From Symbiodinium natans (lineage: Eukaryota > Sar > Dinophyceae > Suessiales > Symbiodiniaceae), in assembly GCA_905221605.1 (NCBI GenBank), contig CAJNDS010000446.1, positions 627,243 through 691,242 on the forward strand: 64,000 bases of DNA. Direction: 5' to 3'. The notes under the pieces are model-generated. The model saw nothing but the letters and a program-made list of their open reading frames with translations. It made no database searches and was not told where the DNA came from. Positions within the stretch are counted from its first letter, which is position 1. Every line of letters begins with the position of its first letter. Positions 47,601 through 53,191 of this stretch are shown in pieces. The position numbers and the translations under genes are program-made.

Positions 47601-50600
47601 TTTGGGATTTAGGATTTTGGGCCCAAGAGAGCAAGAGGGATACGGAACCAGGGGGACATGAATTAGCTCTGCTCTGATCCCGAAGGGTCCTTGCATCTTC
47701 AGGCGGAGGGTTTGGGTTAAAGATCGGGGTTAGAGTTCAGGATTAAGGGTAAATCCTAAACCCTTAACCCTAAAACCTAAACCCTAAACCCTAAACCCTA
47801 AACCCGCTCTACGAAGCCCCAAACTCCTAAGCCAGGGGCGTACCTGGCTCCCCACCTTGTTGCGGTTCACGGGTTCAGGTTGCTCAGTCAGAGTTCCAGA
47901 GAGGGTTTAGGGTTTGGGTTTAAGGGGTAAGGGTTAAGAGTTTAGGGTTCAGGGTTTAGGGTTTGGGGTTTAGGGTTTAGAGTTTAGGGTTCAGGGTTAA
48001 GGATTTGGGTTTAGGGGTTAAGGGTTTAGGGTTTAGGGTTTAGGGTTTAGGGCTTTAGGGTTTAGGGTTTAGGGTTCAGGGTTTAGGGTTTAAGGGTTAA
48101 GGGTTAAGGGTTTAGGGTTTAGGGTTCAGGGTTTAGGGTTTAGGGTTTAAGGGGTAAGGGTTAAGGGTTTAGGGTTTAGGGTTTGGGTTTGGGTTTAAGG
48201 GTTAAGGGTTAAGGGTTTAGAGTTTAGGGTTTAGGGTTTAAGGGTTTAGGGTTTAAGGGTTTAGGGTTTAGGGTTTAGGGTGCAGGGTTTAGGGTGCAGG
48301 GTTTTGGTTTTTGGGGTTCCAGAGATGAGGCTGTTGGGACCCTTCGGGTTAGTTTCGATGGGGACCCGCGCAAAAGTCGGTGCGAAGAAAAGGCTCCACT
48401 TGTCGACCCCCCCGCCCCCGGGTTTAGGCTTTAGGCTTTAGGGTTTGGGGTTTAGGTTCAGGGTTTAGGGTTTTGGGGTGTAGGGGTTCAACATGTTTTT
48501 AGGGTTCGAGGGTTTAGGGGTTCGAGGGTTCCAGCGGGTGCAAGTGTTGAGTGGGGGCTTAGGGTTTGAAATTTGCTGTTTAGGGCCTAAACCCTAAACC
48601 CTAAATCCTAAACCCTAAACCCTAAACCCTAAACCCCAAACCCTAAACCCTAAACCCTAAACCCTAAACCCTACTTATGGGGTCCCTTGGGGTTCAGGGT
48701 GTAGGTCAGGGTTTAGACCAAATCCCGGACCCTAAACCGCGGCAGCTCTGATTACAATGACGGAATCCCGAGTGGGTACCCCCACAACAGAGGCCTCGCA
48801 TTGTGGCAGAGGCTTGAAGTTTTGAAACCCTAAACCCTAAACCCTAAACCCTAAACCCTAAACCCGCTTCTTGAAGTTTTTGCCAGAGGGTAGTTCGGGT
48901 TGGATTCTACGTGCACGCCAACCGCCGTCTAGGTGTCCAGCAGAAGGACGCCTAGGAGACACGGTTGAGGGTTTAGGGTTTAGGGTTTAGGGGTTAGGGT
49001 TTAGGGTTTAGGGTTTAGGGTTTAGGGCCTAGGGCCGATTTGGGCTCCATTTTGGCTTAGTTGGCGCTTTTAATCTGGCGGTTGTTTTTGAAGGGCTGCC
49101 CCTGGAATTCTAGGACCACAGGCCCTGAAATTAGTGCCTTAGACGGTTTGGGACTGCTAGTTTAGGGTTTAAGACTTCAGTCCCAAGCCTCTTTCTTGGG
49201 TTTAAGGTTGAGGGTTGAGGGTTTAGGGTTTAGGGTTTAGGGTTTAGGGTTTAGGGTTTAGGGTTCCAGAAAGCGAGGGGTTGTGGTGGGCCAACTACAT
49301 CTCAAAATGGTCCCTCGGTGTAAGGTTTAAGGCTAAGGGTTTGGGGGCTCTAAACCCTAAACCCCACACCCTAAAGCCTAAACCCTTAACCCTAAAGCCT
49401 AAACCCTAAACCCCAAACCCTAAACCCTAACCCCTAAAGCCTAAACCCTAACACCAAGCAACGCGACTCGAGCTTGCTGTTCGCCGAGGCAACTTCAATT
49501 CCTGCAAGGCCAGCTGTGCTTGCCTCAGCATCCAATCCTAAGCCCTTAAACCCTAAACCCTAAACCCTAAACCCCCTAAGCCCCTAGATCCTAGGTCGCA
49601 AGCCCTAGACTCGCCCCCGCCAAACAGAGAGAGAAACAAATCTCAAACCCTGAGCCCTGAACCCTAGACCCTAAACGCGAAGCCTTAAACCCTCAACCCT
49701 GAACCCAATGGTTTAGGGTGTAGGGTTTCGGGTTTAGGGTTTAGGGTTTAGGGTTTAACCCTGAACCCTCAACCCAAAGCCCTAAACCCTCAACCCTAAC
49801 CCCTACACCCTGAACCGCAGCCGGGTCCCAAATGCCCGCGACCACAACGCAAGAAGGTTTCAGTTCCCTCGGCACGTACTAGAAGGGTCGGGACGATTCC
49901 TTAAAAAAAACACTTGCCTTATGGTCCCTCTATACTCGTGCTAATTTTTGGAGGCCCCTATGTTACCTCAACTAGGGCTCGGGTTTCATAAGAGTTGGGT
50001 TCAGGTTTTCAGGGTTCAGGGCTCAGGGTTAGATTTTTTCTTGAGGTCTCGGAATCATTTCTAATATATAGTCCCTTCTGGTCCCTCTATAGTTGTACCA
50101 TAATACCTCCCCCCCCCAAAAAAAAAAGAATCTAATTATTCTGGCCCCTACATTACCTCAACTAGGGCTCGGGTGTCATAAGGGTATGGTTTAGGGTTTC
50201 GGGTTTAGGGTTCAGGGTTTAGGGTTTTGGAGTTTAGGGCTTGGGGTTTTGTCGGCTACATTATCGGATTTAAGATTCAGGATGTTTAACGTCTCCAGCC
50301 GAGGACGTGTCTCGTGACGGGTGGCGGCGGTGGCATCACTTCTGAGAGGCCTGGGGCATTCGGAAGCACGAGCTCCAAACCTAAACCCTCAACCCTGAAA
50401 CCACATCTACACCCCAAAAAACTAAACCCCAAACCCTAAACTTTCCCTAAACCGTGCAAACCCGAAACCCCAAACCCCAAACCCCCAACCCCCAACCCCA
50501 AACCCTAACCTCCCGCTCCTGGAAGAGCCAGGAGCCCGCAAGGGGACGACAGCCGCGAGTACGGTGCCGTCCTCAAAGAACTAGGCTTAGGGTCTTAGGG

Positions 50601-52723
50601 TTAGGGTTTGGGGTTTGGGGTTTAGGGTTAAGGGTTTGGGAATTAAATCTTGGAGTTCAGGGTTTAGGGTGCACTTGGGGTTTAACCCTAAACCCTTTAA
50701 GTTCTCGAATAGTTAAAACCATTGAAGCCCTTTAAGCCCTAAACCTTAACCCTTAAAGAGTTAAGCCCTTGCCCCTGAACTCTTTCGGGGTAGGTCCTGT
50801 GCGGGGGTGAACCAAACCCCCTTCATCACCCTTCAGCCTTTACCCTTTAGAAGCTGCAGAAAAGCATCTGTGGAACGCCCTGTTGAGTCCCTCTCACAAG
50901 GGTTCACTCGTTGAGTCCGTACTCCGTTACAGCTTAGGTGAAGGGTTTCGGGTTTATACTTGCAATTCTAGCTACTACGAGCAGGAGTCCGTGCCTCTTT
51001 ATCTCTGCGGCCCCGGCGCGGCCCACGGATCCCCTACCACTGTTCTTTGGCATGGGGGGGGGGGGGGGTTCGAGTTCAGGGTGTTCCTGATACCCGAAAC
51101 CCTAAACCCTATAAACCCTAAAGCCTAAACCCTAAACCCTATAACAATCCCTAAAGCCTAATTATCCCTCAACCCTGTAGAGCTTAAACCCTGCAAACCT
51201 TAAACCCCATGAACCCTAATCCCATTCCAAAGCCGCTGGCTCTCCCTTGTGCATCCGCTGAACAAAGTGGCGCACCTTGCGTGCATCTTCAAGCGTCACA
51301 GATGAGACAAGGAAGCTGCTGAGACACAGCAGTGGACATCTTTGTTCCTGTGACTCTGTCTGGATTCCTGTGTATGTGGAGGCAAGCATCACGATTGCCG
51401 TACTTGTAGAAGTGCGGGACATTGGAGAATGCAGCCTCCATGGCCCCAAACATTGGAGAGAGCAGCCTCCATTGCCCCAAAGCCCTAAAGCCACCTTGCC
51501 TGGATGGGATTCCCAACAGGGGCATAGTCTGAGTTTTCAAGACGGGAATCAAACCCTAAACCCTAAACCCTGAACCCTGAACCCTAAACTCGAAACTTGA
51601 GAAGGGCAACGAGGTGGCAGCTGAGCTGAGAGCAGCTTTGGCAAGCTGCTGCGACAAGAGCCTTGCAGTGGCAAGCGCTTTTCTTGTGGACGCCAAGTCG
51701 AATTCCCATAGTCTTGGCGATGCTACCCTAGACCCTCATCCCTAAACCCTAGGCCCTAAGCCCTAGCCTGTTTTTGTTCCTTGGAGCAGAAGATAGTTTC
51801 AGACATGCATGGGTCCTGGGGCAAGTGAGTCCTGACAAGGACAGTGCGCTGCAGCTTACAGAGCAGCTAGAGATCCCCTGGAAACTTTTGAGCTCTGAAA
51901 AGGGTTTAGGGTTTAGGGTTTCGGGTTTAGGGTTCCTGCACGCGCTCTCAGTCCCACTTCCTTAACATAGCTCTATCTTAAATTCCCGTTACGGCCGTTT
52001 AAAGTAAAGCTATCAGCCAGTCTTTGTCAGGCTCAACAACCGCTAGAAGCCACATACGTAGCTTGTCTGCCTAAAAACAAAAAGACTCTTCCTTGTAATG
52101 GCAATATAGGGATAATTATCTTGCATTTTTGTTTGGGGGGGGGTTCTTAAGCAAATAGTTGCCCTAAACCCTAAACCCTAAGCCCTAAACCCTAAACCCT
52201 AAACCCTAAACCCTAAACCCTAAACCCTAAACCCTAAACCCTAAACCCTAAGCACATACTATGCCCCTGGTTGGGCTCAGGCTTCTTTGATTTGACGATG
52301 TCCAAGTCCAACATGAAGGCCGAACTGGTGAACTACAAGGGCAACGTCGTCACCTGGCTTGTTTGGGGGTGTAGGGTGTAGGGTTTAGGGTTTAGGGTCT
52401 AGGGTGTAGGGTGAAGGGTTTAGGGTCTAGAGCTTAGGGTTTAGGGTTTAGGGCCCATGTTCTTACATGGCCCGTCTCTAAGGTTGACCCTCTAGACCCT
52501 GAGAGGATCAAAAGTGCTATGGGTGCGGACTTGCCACTCTGATGTTTTGATCTTAGGGATTAGGATTTGTGGGCCTGAACCCGCCCCCCCCTTCCTGCCC
52601 CCCCCCCCCCCCCGCAGGCGCCCCCCCCCGCCCCCCCCCCCGACCCCCCCCCCCCCGCCACCCCCCCCCCGGCCCCCCCCCCCCCCCCCCCCGGCCCCCC
52701 CCCCCCGCCCCCCCCCCGGCCCG

Positions 52724-52754
<31 letters not shown>

Positions 52755-52914
52755 AAAAAACCTAAACCCTAAACCCTCAACCCTAAACTACCCTGCTTTT
52801 CGAAATCTGAGTTTGGACCACCACGCCAAGGTCTTGACCCAAAGCATTCAGCCATTCCAAGGCGGGCCGACAACTGGGACCGGGTCTTGGGGCTGTCAGA
52901 ACCCCAACCGGTGA
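5653..52914 (+). CDS. Purple acid phosphatase-like metallophosphoesterase, multi-exon, hosting two other genes
   Basis: Predicted binuclear-metal phosphoesterase that hydrolyses phosphate monoesters. Exons joined in phase: 5653-5673, 6018-6055, 7162-7210, 7394-7462, 14630-14702, 15943-15977, 16442-16462, 16982-17035, 18509-18556, 20830-20874, 23091-23164, 24263-24281, 24789-24821, 25716-25748, 27044-27111, 47444-47501, 50299-50345, 50532-50563, 52281-52360, 52831-52914 (stop TGA). Four of the five purple acid phosphatase metal motifs appear in the right order: GDNFY (exon 3), GNHD (exon 5), VTHF (exon 14), GHIH (exon 15). Other family-like pieces are FNYAWDQQ, VAYTWAS, RWVMPALYFSQ, a Gly-rich VTGGGGGITSE and a C-terminal FFDLTMSK. 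The start and the first metal motif (GDxG) lie upstream and were not found with certainty; GGGIPY at 5653 would follow it. Donors are GT, GC or GA, acceptors AG. Family assignment is strong; the first and last exons are less sure. Confidence 0.85.
7643..7802. mobile_element. Family D element with telomeric core
   Basis: Ends CTAGGACCCAAAGTAGGCCC and TTACTCTTGGGTCTAG are kept, but the body is replaced by about fifteen TTTAGGG units (7675-7776). Lies between phosphatase exon 4 and the nested ABC gene. Confidence 0.65.
7959..8090. repeat. Short tandem repeat, ~31-36 bp units
   Basis: Four units of 'tatgtacccccaaaagggac' plus 'cataatttagag', diverging slightly. Lies in the phosphatase intron upstream of the nested ABC gene; no gene seen over it. 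Confidence 0.8.
8786..13655 (+). CDS. ABC half-transporter, SbmA/BacA/YddA-like (ABC_membrane_2), ten exons
   Basis: Predicted membrane permease fused to its ATPase, ~560 residues, the usual size of this family. Exons: 8786-9165, 9409-9485, 9728-9903, 10111-10200, 10304-10378, 11095-11203, 12448-12886, 13014-13103, 13287-13420, 13531-13655 (stop TGA). The N-terminal half has hydrophobic helices and the family landmark PDPDMRI (usual NPDQRI), then EAAFRKSIARCLDRAEPLCL, like the EADFR..RENAE segment. The ATPase half shows Walker A GPSGAGKTT, the PEGSLR..LSFP segment, a signature-like SRGERQR, Walker B LAILDEATSALDE and the H-loop SITHRP. Start chosen at the ATG of MASKSSE; an in-frame ATG lies at 8687. 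The whole gene sits in one phosphatase intron on the same strand. Joins of exons 4/5 and 7/8 are the least certain. Substrate unknown. Confidence 0.9.
9166..9408 (+). mobile_element. Introner, family E (ABC intron 1)
   Basis: This intron is flanked by the direct repeat GTCT (9166-9169 and 9409-9412). Just inside lie inverted ends CTTGGTAGC and its complement GCTACCAAG. The left GTCT supplies the GT donor and the right end ...CCAAG the AG acceptor. Splicing restores HES-NVPDPDMRI in frame. A (CCCTAAA)n tract sits near the right end. Same family as the element at 53064. Confidence 0.8.
9486..9727 (+). mobile_element. Introner, family D-like (ABC intron 2)
   Basis: Direct repeat GTGA at both ends (9486-9489, 9728-9731). 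Inverted ends are CTCGCATGCCCA on the left and TGGGCAGCCTAG on the right. GT-AG splicing joins LMIRD-VFENVLKL. The middle is (TTTAGGG)n plus the 'ggttcccttataaa' body shared with other family D copies. Confidence 0.8.
9904..10110 (+). mobile_element. Introner with long inverted ends (ABC intron 3)
   Basis: Inverted ends GGGTCCTTAAGGGAGGG on the left and CCCTCCCTTAAGACCCC on the right differ at a single base. The intron is GC-AG and the middle is (CCCTAAA)n. Splicing joins KSQEL-EAAFRKS in frame. Flanking repeat is weak (TTA/TAA). Confidence 0.7.
10379..11094 (+). mobile_element. Introner, family D, expanded (ABC intron 5)
   Basis: GT-AG intron with inverted ends AGGCCCTTGGG and CTCTTGGGCCT, joining SLGNW-VSPLWLQD. 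Inside are at least two partial family D bodies (about 10600 and 10690), two telomeric arrays (10400-10490, 10618-10662) and a poly-C run (10874-10896). It looks like repeated insertion into one element. Confidence 0.6.
11826..12120. repeat. Tandem repeat, four ~75 bp units, in ABC intron 6
   Basis: Units contain 'cacctgcttctctgaagaaa', 'caggcctgaagcagcagttt' and 'ctcgcagctctggagctgca'; spacing is 75 and 74 bases between the later copies. The array makes an artefactual minus-strand repeat ORF. It lies between ABC exons 6 and 7. Confidence 0.85.
13104..13286 (+). mobile_element. Introner, family D-like (ABC intron 8)
   Basis: Direct repeat GCAG at 13104-13107 and 13287-13290. Inverted ends share TGCCCAGTA on the left and TACTGGGCA on the right. 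GC-AG splicing joins SRGE-RQRCAFCRLL in frame, across the ABC signature region. Confidence 0.8.
13421..13530 (+). mobile_element. Introner, compact (ABC intron 9)
   Basis: 110 bp intron with direct repeat GCTT (13421-13424, 13531-13534) and inverted ends CTTAGTAGCTGAGT / ACTCAGCAAGTAAG. GC-AG splicing joins CAGMSF-VSITHRP. No telomeric repeat inside, so it shows the element in a simple state. Confidence 0.85.
13951..14095. mobile_element. Family A element
   Basis: TACTTGGAGGTTCATGGTAC on the left and GTACCATGAACCTCTAAG on the right enclose a centre like that of the copy at position 1. It lies just 3' of the nested ABC gene, inside the phosphatase intron. Confidence 0.7.
14365..14609. repeat. 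Interstitial telomeric array, (CCCTAAA)n
   Basis: About 245 bases with few interruptions, reaching to within ~20 bases of the phosphatase exon at 14630, so it lies just upstream of an acceptor site. Confidence 0.95.
15056..15165. mobile_element. Family B inverted-repeat element
   Basis: Left 'gtgggatgttcctcttatac', right 'ggactgttagtttaaggtgc' with centre 'ggggattatagtacgcccta'. Family reference ends are GTTGGGATGTTCCCCCTTAT, seen intact at 57117. Confidence 0.55.
15174..15482. mobile_element. Family A element with repeated centre
   Basis: Outer arms ACTTGGAGGTTCATGGCAC and GTACCATGAAGCTCCAAGTA enclose three successive copies of the 'cttataacccacttat...' centre, so either three nested copies or a tandem expansion. 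Confidence 0.65.
17180..17484 (+). pseudogene. Frame-broken ORF with signal-peptide-like N-terminus
   Basis: An ATG opens a frame MRVSPQNRCSPRLRLL followed by a hydrophobic core (QLAAFLLLQ) and a small-residue cleavage-like site (PGAAA-V), a classical secretory signal. That frame hits TGA at about 17340. From there another frame continues cleanly with LRLPMGFLTERNARHV and WDITEAENLCTGYKKAQAWY to a TAG at 17482. The two frames differ by one base insertion or two deletions, so this looks like a decayed retrocopy, or a gene with a sequencing error. No family recognised. It lies in the phosphatase intron 17036-18508. Confidence 0.45.
20883..20991. repeat. Interstitial telomeric array, (TTTAGGG)n
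   Basis: Near-perfect units starting within ten bases of the donor of the NLCHRHFNGQ phosphatase exon. A (CCCTAAA)n array (20675-20770) lies on its other side. Confidence 0.95.
21601..21936 (+). pseudogene. Coding-like unique segment, family not recognised
   Basis: About 330 non-repeat, GC-balanced bases stay open in one + frame containing LAGENAWRAGRIQLAELPML and LLPMVGKMPGYGQEC. A second frame over the first half reads VKYMPRVCRCPNCGVQKWG, ending at a TGA. Two good overlapping frames suggest a decayed gene copy, or only one real frame. It lies within the phosphatase intron 20875-23090 next to telomeric tracts. No function proposed. Confidence 0.3.
21988..22240. repeat. Dispersed repeat followed by poly-G, copy 1
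   Basis: About 125 bp starting 'aatttaagagcctccggctc' and ending 'gcttgagcctctgtgaaac' is followed by long G runs. The same unit occurs at 31799-31935, also followed by G runs. Copies are ~95% identical by eye, so duplication is recent. Confidence 0.7.
22684..22793. mobile_element. Family D element
   Basis: Copy with 'gggagtagggccctttt...' at the left, 'aaaaagggtacccttttatt' inside and 'gactcccgggcctag' at the right, in a phosphatase intron. Inverted ends are diverged. Confidence 0.5.
23255..23950. other. AT-rich island
   Basis: About 700 bases markedly richer in A/T than the rest, with no telomeric repeat. Related phrases recur about 355 bases apart ('gaccacttatata' at 23266 and 23611; 'gtcaaggccatcgcacaag' near 23297 and 'gtgaaggccatacacaagca' near 23690). 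A hairpin-like pair 'ccggaactcttggag'/'cctgagagttccgg' lies at 23819-23863. It looks like inserted foreign or mobile sequence with an internal duplication. No convincing ORF. Confidence 0.5.
25019..25264 (-). pseudogene. Minus-strand coding-like fragment
   Basis: A frame of ~80 residues is open on the minus strand, with GLDGPQTNLFQRWTAPEMLD near its start. The WTAPEM string recalls a kinase activation-segment APE motif, but no other kinase motif is present, so this is no more than a resemblance. Flanked by (CCCTAAA)n within the phosphatase intron 24822-25715. A gene fragment is possible. Confidence 0.25.
25409..25601. mobile_element. Family B element split by telomeric repeats
   Basis: The left half ('cttgggatgttcccccctat' to 'gatgatagtacc') and the right half ('aatcataatcccataaggac' to 'aacatctcaagttg') are separated by about 100 bases of (CCCTAAA)n. 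Telomeric sequence has entered exactly at the element's centre. Confidence 0.65.
25866..25983. mobile_element. Family D element
   Basis: Left end 'gggacccggagtaggccct', body 'ggggttcctttatcatcccc', right end 'ccaggttgtaacctggatctag'. Located in the phosphatase intron after the VTHF exon. Confidence 0.5.
26026..26250. repeat. Two-copy tandem duplication, ~112 bp
   Basis: 'acgcttgcaaaacccaccgc' to 'ggcctgccaagctccaga' occurs twice in succession with one or two differences. The poly-C tract 26283-26466 follows. Phosphatase intron. Confidence 0.85.
26283..26466. repeat. Poly-C tract
   Basis: About 185 bases of C broken by single T, A or G. The Pro-rich and Gly-rich open frames over it are artefacts. 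Confidence 0.95.
27918..46817 (+). CDS. IRG-like (immunity-related GTPase family) GTPase, ~20 exons
   Basis: Predicted dynamin-superfamily-like GTPase. Exons: 27918-28024, 28955-29065, 29648-29744, 30264-30349, 32184-32272, 32565-32605, 34123-34157, 37788-37839, 38501-38572, 39315-39374, 40556-40585, 42107-42139, 42830-42898, 43999-44079, 44709-44750, about 45282-45340, about 45496-45530, about 45832-45887, 46368-46446, 46713-46817 (stop TGA). All joins through 44750 and the last join keep phase. G-motifs: G1 GPCGSGKST, G3 LWDLPGAGT, G4 RNKVD, G5 VSAK. VRDAGLRHFDGVLIV and EENLIKELKEFDVPCYLV match the IRG core. The first four exons encode an Ala/Leu/Gly-rich N-terminal region of ~130 residues that I do not recognise; the C-terminus is Pro/Ala-rich and ends NTFLWAGRA. 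The gene lies in a single phosphatase intron and hosts the 531-residue gene. Exons between 45.2 and 46.0 kb are tentative. Confidence 0.8.
28036..28149. repeat. Interstitial telomeric array, (TTTAGGG)n
   Basis: Sixteen near-perfect units immediately after the first recognised IRG exon. Confidence 0.95.
31799..32036. repeat. Dispersed repeat followed by poly-G, copy 2
   Basis: Second copy of the 21988 unit. It abuts the left half of a family B element (31739-31798), which it seems to interrupt, and is again followed by G runs broken by short unique phrases. Confidence 0.7.
32056..32172. repeat. Interstitial telomeric array, (CCCTAAA)n
   Basis: Near-perfect units ending 11 bases before the IRG exon with the GTP-binding G1 motif. 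The opposite-orientation array at 32611 lies past the next exon, so the exon pair sits between inverted arrays. Confidence 0.95.
32611..33081. repeat. Longest interstitial telomeric array, (TTTAGGG)n
   Basis: About 470 bases of near-perfect heptamers with a few broken units near 32740-32775 and 32900-32960. It lies in the IRG intron between the G1-side exon and the KAYMFQ exon. It is not a chromosome end: coding sequence continues on both sides. Confidence 0.95.
33585..33880 (+). other. Unique coding-like segment, strand uncertain
   Basis: About 290 bases of non-repeat sequence are open in two + frames and one - frame at once. The + frames include PLKGLQRMQWEDAMAYAVWW and LTACCVCSQG. No motif favours any frame. 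It lies in the IRG intron 32606-34122 between a long telomeric tract and a CTAAAA-type short repeat at 33895-33955. Probably a gene remnant. Confidence 0.25.
35030..35049 (+). promoter_or_regulatory. Degenerate spliced-leader (DinoSL) relic
   Basis: The 20 bases CGAGCCACATTGGACTCAAG closely follow the 3' part of the dinoflagellate spliced leader (known core AGCCATTTTGGCTCAAG): AGCCA, TTGG and CTCAAG are kept, with two substitutions and one inserted base within the core. It stands immediately 5' of the intronless ORF, where a leader would be copied in when a processed mRNA is reverse-transcribed and reinserted. Relict leaders of this type are known in dinoflagellates. A chance match is possible but unlikely at this position. 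Confidence 0.6.
35062..36657 (+). CDS. Intronless four-helix membrane protein of unknown function (retrogene)
   Basis: A 531-residue open frame with no intron, in sharp contrast to its surroundings, and no telomeric repeats inside. A hydrophilic N-terminus (~1-110, with a basic/acidic helical stretch at 75-110) is followed by four hydrophobic segments at about 113-137, 153-177, 204-227 and 241-277, then a ~250-residue soluble, Trp- and Lys/Glu-rich tail. A Cys cluster (CPCGEGC) lies near 235-241. I do not recognise the family. It sits inside the IRG intron 34158-37787, same strand. A spliced-leader-like relic lies 12 bases before the ATG, which implies it returned to the genome from a trans-spliced mRNA. 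The frame is intact, so it may be functional. Confidence 0.85.
   Translation: MSSLTNDLTLALEVDSGDGWKPLYPGQTLGFAWQEIPVRVVVRLREEQGIATCFHLPGSSCSQTMASRDLGQFGEQVQALADQEEQSISKHAKLLALRKGRLEAKRDSREFRVFVGTSFVSALIFWIPSYLLVFHLLDDQFTWWNSDYQLWKLWLACFCLASSIVMGVVQLVSLYGLGESDVWRALMCCETTRLDKIWPRRSRLQLVCAAALAAVTCLSLLAAYVHIAQPDDFYCPCGEGCVILFVCSFQNYVVLFAFLPAEVAILIVFTVWAGLLLRRQQLQRALEKTISFHGRVLQQSGQPCICSWPGKYATEWDRLVESSQSGEISAAVVFLPEGTRQFGIHDTIPASQGLKGECWCIQLYGEKKKWGCRWWSKWMENVEKAQQSGQELHVYFFAGMCGRGKVESFSTAGEEHQRRDELFETKMSEFEKSSEYQNAETAGLGNLSRKKREDGTSQYSREKERLWLAWLPDGDRQFLERSVGLGNSQKAEVAWLEKKGYLYKEMDISRWLQDEAKEPAPEELGASRLQL
37313..37420. repeat. TA-rich microsatellite
   Basis: (TA)n with interspersed TGCATA/TACATA, in the IRG intron downstream of the 531-residue gene. 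Similar tracts are at 39569-39661, 41849-41880, 55967-55985 and 56915-56942. Confidence 0.9.
39722..39849. mobile_element. Family C element
   Basis: GTAGGTGGCCCCCTCAGTAT at the left and GAAGGGACCATGTAGCTAC at the right. It lies in the IRG intron 39375-40555 next to a TA microsatellite. Confidence 0.5.
40353..40452. mobile_element. Family G inverted-repeat element
   Basis: TCTTAGTAGGGAATGAGGGA at the left and TCCCTCATTCCCTACTAAGA at the right, centre 'cccttaagggtatatatagg'. A second copy is at 60841-60940. IRG intron. Confidence 0.65.
41490..41780 (+). pseudogene. Zinc-ribbon-like ORF with a one-base frameshift
   Basis: Up to about 41593 one frame reads QPLGSASGLYVDRAGAITGA; after an A-run (GTGAAAGAAT) the sense frame becomes NQLKPELHHADSKKIMRRL and continues through a C-x2-C / C-x2-C pair (CPTCSGG...GCPQC, 13 residues apart) to a stop at 41778. 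Skipping one A joins the frames, giving ~95 residues. The paired cysteines suggest a small zinc ribbon. It sits in the IRG intron 40586-42106 and has no intron of its own, so a decayed processed copy is the likeliest reading. Upstream start unclear. Confidence 0.45.
42536..42751. mobile_element. Family F element with a nested family D body
   Basis: Ends TTGGAAGCCTTTTTTAACTT and AAGTCAAAAGGGCTTCCAA are inverted copies; between them lie TTTAGGG units and a family D-like body (about 42597-42690). A second family F copy, 5672-5772, begins at the donor site of the GGGIPY exon. Confidence 0.6.
43250..43760. repeat. Internally duplicated unique segment
   Basis: 'gggcctct/ccgtttgctgtttt' and 'gatgttgt..ttc' followed by 'caatcattcattac' occur twice about 380-395 bases apart. 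An 'aaattcgaaatttcgaattt' inverted stretch lies between. In the IRG intron 42899-43998. No coding frame I would support. Confidence 0.5.
44284..44380. mobile_element. Family D element, right end lost
   Basis: CTAGGACCCAGAGTAGGTCC is followed by the family body 'ggttcccttataaggccc', then the right end runs into (TTTAGGG)n. IRG intron. Confidence 0.5.
47502..50298. other. Phosphatase intron, repeats only
   Basis: Telomere-like tracts (47880-48300 is a long TTTAGGG/TTAAGGG mixture), a poly-C run at 47525-47545 and short unique islands at 48350-48420, 48880-48965 and 49450-49530. The islands have open frames in more than one phase and I see no gene in them. Confidence 0.5.
49890..50180. repeat. 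Two diverged direct copies of an intron element
   Basis: Two ~100-150 bp copies share 'ggtccctctata' and 'acctcaactagggctcgggt' (about 49920-49985 and 50070-50175). A third relative is at 4600-4710 ('acggtccctttgtaa', 'ctaattattcaggcccctat'). Likely another short mobile family. Confidence 0.5.
51216..51494 (-). pseudogene. Minus-strand coding-like fragment
   Basis: Open minus-strand frame of ~92 residues whose last part, SSVTLEDARKVRHFVQRM, looks like real soluble protein. No family recognised. Lies in the phosphatase intron 50564-52280, opposite in strand to the host gene. A near repeat of the phrase 'gagcagcctccattgcccca' occurs twice at its outer end (about 51425 and 51465). Confidence 0.3.
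51597..51910 (+). other. Coding-like pieces inside a phosphatase intron
   Basis: Two open stretches separated by a short CCCTAAA-like gap: 51597-51726 reads KGNEVAAELRAALASCCDKS and FLVDAKSNSHSLGDA; 51775-51905 reads FLGAEDSFRHAWVLGQVS and LQLTEQLEIPWKLLSSEKG. Composition is that of soluble protein. They may be exons of a further nested gene or remnants; no start, stop or family could be set. Confidence 0.3.
52584..52758. repeat. Poly-C tract with trailing poly-A
   Basis: C runs with scattered G, then about fifteen A. It lies between the FFDLTMSK exon and the last phosphatase exon. Pro-rich ORFs over it are artefacts. Confidence 0.95.
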
Positions 52915-53063
52915 GGTTGAGGGTTTAGGGTTTAGGGTTTAGAGTTTAGGGTTTAGGACCCAGGCTGCCCTTACAAGCCCCCCTTTACACCAAAAAGGGT
53001 GCCGTTTTTATTCCCAGGCTACTCTTTGGGTCTAGACTACAACATTCCGAAGGGGTGCAATGA

Positions 53064-53187
53064 CTTGGTAGCCTAGTGGTACCGGTACCCTTTACCCCTT
53101 TTTTTCGTTTTGGTTATGGGTTCCTCTGTGAAATTTCCAACCCCAAAACGGCTGCCCTTATCAACATATGGCTACTGGGTTACCAAG
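53064..53187. mobile_element. Family E element with ATGA target duplication
   Basis: A 124 bp element starts CTTGGTAGCC and ends GGTTACCAAG, inverted copies of each other, and is bounded by ATGA on both sides (53060-53063 and 53188-53191). It matches the ends of ABC intron 1. No telomeric repeat inside. The duplicated ATGA offers no usual G-start donor, so this copy may not be a spliced intron. Confidence 0.75.
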
Positions 53188-53191
53188 ATGA

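Noticed and set aside
52514..52772. Proline/arginine-rich open frames
   Set aside because: Pure poly-C/poly-A translation within an intron of the phosphatase gene.
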